Below are positions 58,601-64,000 of a stretch of 64,000 nucleotides of DNA, piece by piece. A model generated the notes under the pieces. The model did no database searches and was not told the origin of the DNA. It worked only from the letters and a program-made list of their open reading frames with translations. This DNA is from Alkalibacterium sp. MB6 (GTDB taxonomy: Bacteria; Bacillota; Bacilli; Lactobacillales; Carnobacteriaceae_A), in the NCBI RefSeq assembly GCF_009935905.1, contig NZ_PREX01000002.1, forward strand, positions 86,070-150,069, written 5' to 3'. The position numbers and the translations under genes were made by a program. Position 1 is the first letter of the stretch. Every line of letters starts with the position of its first letter.

Positions 58601-58989
58601 GTATAGGACGGAATAATGGTGATGATGTCCTCTGTGTACTGCCCTAACACTTTTGGTGTTATCTTCTCTTTATGTAACATAATGGCACTGGAGAGTGCTA
58701 GAAGAGACTGATAGCCGGCTTTATTTTTCGCAAGCAACACCATAGGCTGTATGATGTCTTCATCAGCTTCCAACGAGACACTAAGGTCAATCGTCAAACC
58801 AATAATAGGCTTAATCCCATGAGCTTTAGCTGTTTTGTAAAATTCCACTGCGCCATGCATGACATGCTTATCTGTCAGTGCCAGTGCTGTATACCCCATG
58901 TCTTTTGCTCGTTTAACAAGCTTTGGAATGGTAATGGTACTGTTTAAAAGTGTATATGAACTCATGATGTGTAAAGGAGTATACCCCAT
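55663..58989 (-). CDS. dnaE: DNA polymerase III alpha subunit, DnaE type
   Basis: DnaE extends RNA primers on the lagging strand in Firmicutes, handing over to PolC. The 1108-residue protein begins MGYTPLHIMSSYTLLNSTIT with AAAGGTG six bases ahead; the GTG three codons earlier is rejected. The N-terminal PHP domain has LTDKHVMHGAVEF, so its metal-binding histidines are partly lost. Catalytic Asp residues lie in LPDIDLDFPDNKRE and near DFLGLKNLTIL. A helix-hairpin-helix region, an OB domain (near residue 970) and the C-terminus follow. It precedes pfkA. Confidence 0.96.
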   Translation of the reverse strand: MGYTPLHIMSSYTLLNSTITIPKLVKRAKDMGYTALALTDKHVMHGAVEFYKTAKAHGIKPIIGLTIDLSVSLEADEDIIQPMVLLAKNKAGYQSLLALSSAIMLHKEKITPKVLGQYTEDIITIIPSYTDDFKTLMSHESFLMSIEKRKDTYIGLDMTTTSETELDAIQAISKQLHLPLVVSEPVYYSDKEDAASLKVMRAIDNQANVDYQELSNGKQNANLREEEAVLSLYNQYRLSEAVINTQKIADDCYIEFNWSPVLPKYKTPNNVSSEDFLKELAKKQLAIRVPNSSDNYTSRLEKELTTIIKMGFADYFLIVWDLMAYAHRNNIVTGSGRGSAAGSLVSYVLNITDVDPIKYNLLFDRFLNEERYSLPDIDLDFPDNKRELILEYVLNTYGSEHVAQIATFGTFAAKMAIRDTGRILGLTTIQLKQWSEAIPNQLGMTLKLAYKQSTSLRELVSESELNKTLFKIALSLEGLPRHVSTHAAGVVISKNPLVESTPLLEGNGHMALTQFAMNDVEAVGLLKMDFLGLKNLTILADCLTNTPELKGSIKEKIDSIDLNDSLTLDLFKKGDTNGIFQFESSGIQNVLRKLEATTFEDIVAVNALYRPGPMEQIDTYINRKKGKEPIDYVHEDLKDIVGVTYGVMVYQEQVMKVASQIAGYTLAEADLLRRAISKKIKSEIDAGRKEFVAGAKQRGYTEETATQIYNHIERFANYGFNRSHAVSYSKLAFQLAYFKAHYPAAFFVSLMKASANNKDKLRLYMLEAKRRSIPIVPPRINESGASFTVKNQQICFGFDIIKGLRKDFIYHMINERRTNGPFKDLLSFINRIDNRWRKEQYLLPMIHAGCFDGLGENRNTLSQSLEPMLNSVTMSKGNIELFESLAPRYERRPDQTLEEKLNQEYEATDFYLSGHPTEQYEQIRKQKKAVYLLEAATNQYNTFIVSITAIKKIQTKRGEPMAFVDITDSTGEATCILFPTDYRKYGKLIKDQPTILLEGKAEWKKGRLTVLTSKLTAIEDMTIDNPTPGEQLFLRFTNLPEQKEQFGAILNILQDHSGQATVIIYDEQSKKTDVLKQSYNVSTAPNVILKIEDIIGKDNVKLKNKASS

Positions 58990-59062
58990 ATTTATCACCT
59001 TTCGGCTTATCTTTTATAGTGCATAATGATTTGTGCTGTCTCCTTAGTTTATAGGAGAATCC

Positions 59063-59115
59063 AAAAACTCTCAACAAAGTGTTTGGATTTTTACCAAAAC
59101 CTTTGCTGAGAGTTT
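59063..59115 (-). terminator. Terminator after the SufT-like gene
   Basis: AAACTCTCA-A-CAAAG pairs with CTTTG-C-TGAGAGTTT around an inner GTTTGG/CCAAAAC hairpin; a T-run follows on the minus strand. Confidence 0.8.
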
Positions 59116-59117
59116 GT

Positions 59118-59459
59118 TTATCTGATGCCCAATGCGATTCGCGCGTAACGGCTCATTCTGGTTGTATCCCACGCAGGGTACCATACCAATTTGACATCCG
59201 TTTCAGTAATTTCAGGTATTGTTTTCATTGCATTTAAAATATCTTCAGTTATAACGTCAGCTAAAGGACAACCCATCGTTGTCAGTGTGATTTTCATTTC
59301 ACAATAACCACCGTTAAACACATTGACCTCATACACAAGACCTAGGTTGACTATATCAATCCCTAACTCCGGATCGATGACTTGTTCCATGGCTTGGGTA
59401 ATACGATGTTTAATATCGTTTATGTCTTCTTCAGTCCATACCGTTCTTTCTTCGCTCAT
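59118..59459 (-). CDS. MIP18/DUF59 family iron-sulfur assembly factor (SufT-like)
   Basis: A 113-residue protein of the DUF59 family, which helps mature iron-sulfur proteins. IDPELGIDIVNLGLVYEV and LTTMGCPLADVITEDI are the conserved segments; Cys76 lies in TMGCP. The C-terminus has WDTTRMSRYARIALGIR. No suf genes lie nearby. A related assignment would be PaaD-like, but length and sequence fit the stand-alone type. It is transcribed alone between dnaE and the plus-strand HAD gene. Confidence 0.88.
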   Translation of the reverse strand: MSEERTVWTEEDINDIKHRITQAMEQVIDPELGIDIVNLGLVYEVNVFNGGYCEMKITLTTMGCPLADVITEDILNAMKTIPEITETDVKLVWYPAWDTTRMSRYARIALGIR

Positions 59460-59651
59460 GAAATTCCCTCCCTTACTCGTTTATATAATACCACATATCT
59501 TGCTCTTTGTTTACTTATTTACAAACAATTTGTTGAACGTTTAATGGCAGTTTAATCGCCTATGCGTTTCTTATTCCTAAATATACAAAAGCATAACTCT
59601 TTGCTATACTGTTAAGAAGTAAGTTTAAACCGCCAGAGGGGGAGAAATAGT

Positions 59652-60461
59652 TTGAAAAGAAAATTGATTGCACTAGATTTAGATGGCACCACTTTAACTA
59701 ATGAGTCACTCATTAGTTCTGAAACGAAAACGATCTTAACAGATTTAAGAAAACAAGGTCATATAGTATCAATCGTCACAGGACGTCCCTTTAGAAACAG
59801 TTATTATTACCATGATGAATTGAAATTGGACACACCCATTGTTAACTTTAATGGGGCTTGGTGTCACCATCCCAATGACAAAGACTGGTCCCATCAATAT
59901 TATAAGACCTTGAGTAAAGACTTGGCTTTGTCTATGCTGTCATTAAAAGATCATCCAGAAGTACAGCTAATTGCTGCTGAGTCCCACGATAAGATTTATG
60001 TTGAGGGGAATTTTATTCCTTACCCAGACTTCTTTCCTGAGGGTATTGAGTTAAGTGAAAAATTATCAACCGAGTTTTTACTAGAGGATCCCTTATCGGT
60101 TGAGATTTTCACTTCAACAATTGCTTATCAACCAATCATCGAGCAAAAAATCATTGATTTGTATCATGATACGGTTGAAGTCCGTACGTGGGGCGGGCAA
60201 ACCCCTTGTTTGGAAGTCGTCGCTGCCGGCGTGCAAAAAGCGATGGGTGTCGAACGTATAGCTGACTATTACGGCATTCATAGAAGTGATATTTTAGCCT
60301 TTGGAGATCAAGAAAACGATTATGAAATGATTCAATATGCTGGTCACGGTGTTGTTATGCAAAATGGCATTACTCGATTAAAAGCGATAGCCGATGATGT
60401 GACTACTTATTCCAATGATCAAGATGGCTTAGCTCGTTACTTGAAAGATTATTTTTATTAA
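59652..60461 (+). CDS. Cof-type HAD phosphatase
   Basis: A 269-residue HAD-superfamily sugar-phosphate or nucleotide phosphatase. The start is TTG at 59652 with AGGGGG nine bases ahead. The nucleophile motif is ALDLDGTTL (Asp near residue 8), followed by the serine/threonine motif VTGRPF. A C2-type cap covers about residues 80-190, and the metal motif is AFGDQENDYEMIQYAG. The substrate is not predictable. It is one of only two protein genes on the plus strand, with a -10-like TATACT near 59605. Confidence 0.9.
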   Translation: MKRKLIALDLDGTTLTNESLISSETKTILTDLRKQGHIVSIVTGRPFRNSYYYHDELKLDTPIVNFNGAWCHHPNDKDWSHQYYKTLSKDLALSMLSLKDHPEVQLIAAESHDKIYVEGNFIPYPDFFPEGIELSEKLSTEFLLEDPLSVEIFTSTIAYQPIIEQKIIDLYHDTVEVRTWGGQTPCLEVVAAGVQKAMGVERIADYYGIHRSDILAFGDQENDYEMIQYAGHGVVMQNGITRLKAIADDVTTYSNDQDGLARYLKDYFY

Positions 60462-60520
60462 TAACAGAGCATCGCTTGTTTCCCACTTTACTTGAAGGTG
60501 AACATTTTAAGTCAACGTCA

Positions 60521-60583
60521 AAAAACGAACACGACTCATAGGATACTGATTCACCGGTATCCTTAGCCGTGTTCGCTTTTTTG
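60521..60583. terminator. Bidirectional terminator between the HAD gene and crtN
   Basis: CGAACACG (60526-60533) pairs with CGTGTTCG (60568-60575), with an inner GGATAC/GTATCC hairpin (60541-60546, 60557-60562). T-runs lie on both strands. Confidence 0.9.
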
Positions 60584-60584
60584 T

Positions 60585-62087
60585 CTAGTTAGATTGTGGC
60601 TGATCATCCAATAGTAATTCTTCAGTCGCAATTTTAGCAGAAAGCAAGACAATGGGGACACCTGCTCCAGGGTGAGTGCTACTACCTGTAAAGTACAGAT
60701 TGTCTGTATGCTTAGCTTTTGCTTGTGGACGTAAGTGATTACTTTGAGTTAATGTCGGTCTTAAACCAAATGTTGCTCCATTATATGCATTAAAGCGTTG
60801 CTCAAAGTCGACAGGCGTTGTATACGATTCAGATATAATATCTTCTTCTACCGTTTCAAAGCCTTCAATCGTCTTCAGTTTGTTAATGACTTGGTTGCGG
60901 TAATACTGAATCGTTTCTTCATTCCATTCGTATTCAGCCGTTGACAGATCAGATACAGGAACAAGGACATACAAGCCATCTTTTCCTTCAGGTGCCAATG
61001 TTGGGTCCATTTTAGAGGCAATGTATACATAAAAGGATGCTTTGTCTAATAATTTCCCACTGAAAATGTCGTCCAAGTTGCGGTCTAAATCATTGGAGAA
61101 GATAAAATTGTGGACATAATCCACTTTATCATACTTTCTATCCATACCAAAATACAAAACAAAACATGAACACGAGTACTTCATGGAATCTATTTTCTTA
61201 TCTGTGTACTTCCCTTTTGCTTCTGTATCTTTTACTAAATTTTTCATTGCATAAGGGAAGTCAGCATTACACATGACGAAATCTGACAATATCTGTTCCC
61301 CGTTTAGTTGAATCCCTTTAGCTTGTTTATTCTCGATGAGAATATGTTCAACCGGAGCATTATAGTGAACGGTACCCCCAAGTTCTTTGAACAAGCGTTC
61401 CATTGCGCTAGCCATAGTATACATGCCACCCTTAATGAACCAGACACCATATAAATACTCAATCATCGGAATGATTGTGTAAAGAGACGGTCCATTATTA
61501 GGCGATATTCCTATGTATAAAGTTTGGAAACTTAATATTTGCTGAAGCCTCTTATCTTTTACATATTTGGCAATCATATGGTTGGCACTATCAAAGGTTT
61601 TTAGTTTTCTTGCTTGATTAATCATAAAAGGATTATAAAAGTCCTTGGCGTTTCTAAATGGACGCTGTAAAAAATGATCTTTGGCTATGATATATCGCTC
61701 ATAGATATCTTTTAAATAAGACAAGAAACCAGCAGCATCTTCGTCACTCAAGTCTTCTAATTGAGCCATCAACTTAACTAAATCAGAGGATACGTCTATT
61801 TTTTCGTCATCGAAATAAGCCGTATACATCGGATCAAGTCTTTCCATCGGGATATAATCATCTGGGTCTCTTCCGGCTAATTCAAATATTTCCTTATAAA
61901 GTGCAGGCATCATAACAATACTTGGACCCAAATCGAAAGTAAATCCGTCTTTCTTAATTTGGTGCATTTTGCCGCCGGGCATGCTTTCTTTTTCGTAAAG
62001 AGTCACGTCATAGCCTGCGTGTTGCAGACGAATCGCACTCGCTAACCCTGCAACTCCTGCACCAATAACACTTACGGTCTTCTTCAT
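60585..62087 (-). CDS. crtN: 4,4'-diapophytoene desaturase (CrtN-like)
   Basis: A 500-residue FAD-dependent carotenoid desaturase that introduces double bonds into C30 diapophytoene, giving yellow diaponeurosporene-type pigments. The dinucleotide motif VIGAGVAGLASAIRLQHAGY is at residues 6-25, EKESMPGGKMHQIKKDGFTF follows, and the C-terminal signature NLYFTGSSTHPGAGVPIVLL is near 460. The partner synthase crtM is not in the window. Its ATG overlaps the stop codon of the ABC transporter ATPase gene by four bases. CrtN versus an oxidase paralogue (CrtP) cannot be fully separated. Confidence 0.88.
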   Translation of the reverse strand: MKKTVSVIGAGVAGLASAIRLQHAGYDVTLYEKESMPGGKMHQIKKDGFTFDLGPSIVMMPALYKEIFELAGRDPDDYIPMERLDPMYTAYFDDEKIDVSSDLVKLMAQLEDLSDEDAAGFLSYLKDIYERYIIAKDHFLQRPFRNAKDFYNPFMINQARKLKTFDSANHMIAKYVKDKRLQQILSFQTLYIGISPNNGPSLYTIIPMIEYLYGVWFIKGGMYTMASAMERLFKELGGTVHYNAPVEHILIENKQAKGIQLNGEQILSDFVMCNADFPYAMKNLVKDTEAKGKYTDKKIDSMKYSCSCFVLYFGMDRKYDKVDYVHNFIFSNDLDRNLDDIFSGKLLDKASFYVYIASKMDPTLAPEGKDGLYVLVPVSDLSTAEYEWNEETIQYYRNQVINKLKTIEGFETVEEDIISESYTTPVDFEQRFNAYNGATFGLRPTLTQSNHLRPQAKAKHTDNLYFTGSSTHPGAGVPIVLLSAKIATEELLLDDQPQSN

Positions 62088-62803
62088 TCTTCTCCTCCAA
62101 TATCATAAGCATCTCTTTTATTTCGTTCACTGTCATCTTTTTTTGTTAAGACACCGTCTTTCATCACGTAAACGGAATCACAGAAATCAGTCAATCTCTC
62201 ATCATGAGTAACCATGATTGTGGCTTTGTTATTTTCTTTGGTCTCTCTAGATAATATCTTGACTACTTCATAAGCACGTTCCGTATCCAGACTTGCAGTA
62301 GGTTCATCCGCTAAAATAACCGATGGACCATGGTATAACGCACGTGCAATAGCTGCTCGCTGTCTTTCACCACCAGATAAATCGGATGGGTATTTATCCA
62401 TTAAGTCTTCTATACCTAAATTAGACAATAGTGATGTGACACGCTCAGATTCAAAAGATGACTTTTCAATTTTATTTACCAATTTCAATTGATCCTTTAT
62501 AGTTAAAAAGGGTATTAAATTTGAAGCCTGTAAAATAAACCCAATTTCTTTAAATCTCATCTTTGCACGTTCTTTTTCAGTTAACTCACTAAATGTGTCT
62601 TCATTTATAAAGACTTCACCTTCAGTAGGTGTTTGCAAACCTCCGATGATGGTGAGCAAGGTACTTTTACCTGATCCACTTGGTCCGATAATCGCTGTAA
62701 ACTCGCCAGCTTCTACCGAGAAATCGGTTTTCTTCAACGCTTCTATTTCTTTTCTACCATCATTAAATACTTTTGTTATACCTTTTAAATCGATTAATTT
62801 CAT
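62084..62803 (-). CDS. ABC transporter ATP-binding protein (MacB/LolD type)
   Basis: A 239-residue ATPase of the MacB-like exporter family. Walker A GPSGSGKSTLL is at residues 41-51, the signature LSGGERQRAAIARAL near 142, Walker B VILADEPTASLD near 162 and the switch His in MVTHDERL. It pairs with the FtsX-like permease encoded upstream and overlaps crtN downstream by four bases. Substrate unknown; such pairs export peptides or act on membrane lipids or lipoproteins. Confidence 0.93.
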   Translation of the reverse strand: MKLIDLKGITKVFNDGRKEIEALKKTDFSVEAGEFTAIIGPSGSGKSTLLTIIGGLQTPTEGEVFINEDTFSELTEKERAKMRFKEIGFILQASNLIPFLTIKDQLKLVNKIEKSSFESERVTSLLSNLGIEDLMDKYPSDLSGGERQRAAIARALYHGPSVILADEPTASLDTERAYEVVKILSRETKENNKATIMVTHDERLTDFCDSVYVMKDGVLTKKDDSERNKRDAYDIGGEE

Positions 62804-62849
62804 GTCCTGTCTCCTATCTCATCAGTTAAATGGTGAAACAACTGCCTCT

Positions 62850-63983
62850 TTAACCAATAGCTTCTAACGGATCGATTTTCACAACAGCTCGTACAGAGAA
62901 GAATGCCCCAATTAATGCACAGACAATGAGCAAGGTTGTAATGCCTGCTAGAAATAGCACATTATTTTGATACGGTACCGCAGCAGGCAGTAACATACCT
63001 GTGATTAAAGTTAATGCCAACCCAGTCCCCACACCAAATACGGTTAATAAAAAGGTCTGACCCACTACTGATTTAGATATATAACTTGTTGAGATGCCTT
63101 GAGCTTTCATTACTCCCAACATAGATGATTTTTGAAGGGTTAAGACATAAATGAAAATACCTATGACCATCGCAGCAATAAGAACCAAGAACCCAATCAT
63201 TAATCCGAAAGTCAGAACTTGAGCATTGTAGCCAGGTAAATTGGATATAAATTCACTGACTGAATAGAGTTCTAAATCTTCACCATTCAAGTCGATACCT
63301 TCTAAACTATCTCCTTCACTACGTACAACTATCGCACTAATGATCTCATCTTCCCGTTCTCCAAAACCACTTGCACGGATCGATTGATAGGTTTCATGAT
63401 TAGTGTAGAGAACTGGCGAAACGTTGAATTTAGCATCTTCAGTAAAGCCGGTAATTGTAACCGTCGTATCCACCCCTGCCAATTTCAGTTCGTCTCCCAC
63501 TTCGAATGCTTCTTCTTCTTTCAAGCTAATATCTGCGATCACTTCATAGGAGTCATTAAAATTCTCTCCTTCAACAAGGGAAGGATAAATAAAACTATCT
63601 TCGTCTATACCAAAAAATGTAACATTCACTTTTTGATCATCATCATTTTCTTGCCCTTCTAACGTAACAACGTTAGACGTGATGCCTAAACTGGCCTTAT
63701 CTCCAGCTTCAATATCTTCAATCGTTTCTCTTGCAAACATTGACATATTGACGTTTAAATTGGAATCTTCGGCCAACACAATTCCGTCTGCCTCCCATTT
63801 ATCGACACTTGATCTATTCTCCTGAGCTAGCCCATAAGCAAGTCCAGTTAAGAAAAAAACTAAATAGGAAACAAGTACAACGACTCCAATAATGAGTGCG
63901 AATCGTTTTTTTGAATACACTTGTGTTTTGCAAGATAAATGTTTAGAAAATTGCAATGAAAAGTTAAGAACTTTGCCAACCAC
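62850..63983 (-). CDS. ABC transporter permease, FtsX/MacB type (start uncertain)
   Basis: A permease with a first membrane segment (FALIIGVVVLVSYLVFFLTG, residues 28-47), an extracytoplasmic domain of about 190 residues, and three C-terminal membrane segments typical of FtsX-like proteins (about 255-280, 300-330, 340-368). It ends PLEAIG. The open frame begins at GTG 63983, near the window edge, with no ribosome binding site. The first 18 residues resemble no family N-terminus, while relatives begin about 11 residues before the first membrane segment. The true start may be internal or beyond the window. Confidence 0.8.
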   Translation of the reverse strand: MVGKVLNFSLQFSKHLSCKTQVYSKKRFALIIGVVVLVSYLVFFLTGLAYGLAQENRSSVDKWEADGIVLAEDSNLNVNMSMFARETIEDIEAGDKASLGITSNVVTLEGQENDDDQKVNVTFFGIDEDSFIYPSLVEGENFNDSYEVIADISLKEEEAFEVGDELKLAGVDTTVTITGFTEDAKFNVSPVLYTNHETYQSIRASGFGEREDEIISAIVVRSEGDSLEGIDLNGEDLELYSVSEFISNLPGYNAQVLTFGLMIGFLVLIAAMVIGIFIYVLTLQKSSMLGVMKAQGISTSYISKSVVGQTFLLTVFGVGTGLALTLITGMLLPAAVPYQNNVLFLAGITTLLIVCALIGAFFSVRAVVKIDPLEAIG

Positions 63984-64000
63984 TTTTAGTTCAATTATTT

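Overview
The window is low-GC Gram-positive chromosomal backbone, almost all of it transcribed on the minus strand. Only lexA, one tRNA gene and one HAD phosphatase lie on plus. Diagnostic signs are strong AGGAGG-type ribosome binding sites, a Firmicutes LexA box (CGAAC-N4-GTT), FabT operators, FabK as the enoyl reductase, the twelve-gene fatty-acid operon order known from streptococci and enterococci, and a riboflavin importer with no riboflavin synthesis genes beside it. I infer a member of Lactobacillales, perhaps Carnobacteriaceae-like given the C30 carotenoid desaturase. The genus is not proven. I see no insertion sequence, prophage, CRISPR array or rRNA operon.

Layout. 1-2766: 5'-part of transketolase, ynzC and the divergent SOS repressor lexA. 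2860-10279: apt, recJ, a DegV protein, a LapA-like membrane protein, an SDR dehydrogenase, ribonuclease Z and obgE. 10541-16253: a degenerate glutamyl-tRNA-reductase-like gene coupled to engB, then clpX, tig and a TPR protein. 16337-26032: one long type II fatty acid synthesis operon, fabT-fabH-acpP-fabK-fabD-fabG-fabF-accB-fabZ-accC-accD-accA, with FabT operators at its head and at an internal promoter. 26285-29098: a DUF2187 protein, a MarR regulator, an FMN reductase, a CDP-alcohol phosphatidyltransferase and a small YflT-like protein. 29242-29315: tRNA-Arg(TCT). 29465-32348: two separately transcribed glutamine synthetase genes. 32559-40037: HU, Der, S1, CMP kinase, a LysM protein, RecQ and YpbB. 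40216-41112: a riboflavin ECF transporter subunit under an FMN riboswitch. 41218-47795: resE-resD-rluB-scpB-scpA-ribT-lysA read from low to high coordinate. 48016-52524: punA, deoB, xerD, fur, cvfB. 52659-58989: pyk, pfkA, dnaE. 59118-63983: a SufT-like protein, a HAD phosphatase, crtN and an ABC exporter.

How it fits together. Large parts follow Bacillus subtilis gene order with blocks missing. The lysA-(rib)-ribT-scpAB-(spore genes)-rluB-(resABC)-resDE-ribU-ypbB-recQ-ypbE-cmk-rpsA-der-hbs region is present without the riboflavin operon, sporulation genes and cytochrome c maturation genes. The engB-hemA neighbourhood keeps only a HemA-like protein that has lost its catalytic cysteine and its nucleotide-binding glycines. 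Regulation visible in the DNA includes paired LexA boxes at the lexA promoter, three FabT boxes, a perfect PerR-type box ahead of fur, an FMN riboswitch with its terminator, and a near-perfect 26-base palindrome ahead of the HU gene.

The observations I rate highest are the HemA-like pseudoenzyme, the second glutamine synthetase with Glu in place of the feedback-control Arg62, and the overlapping carotenoid desaturase-ABC exporter unit.
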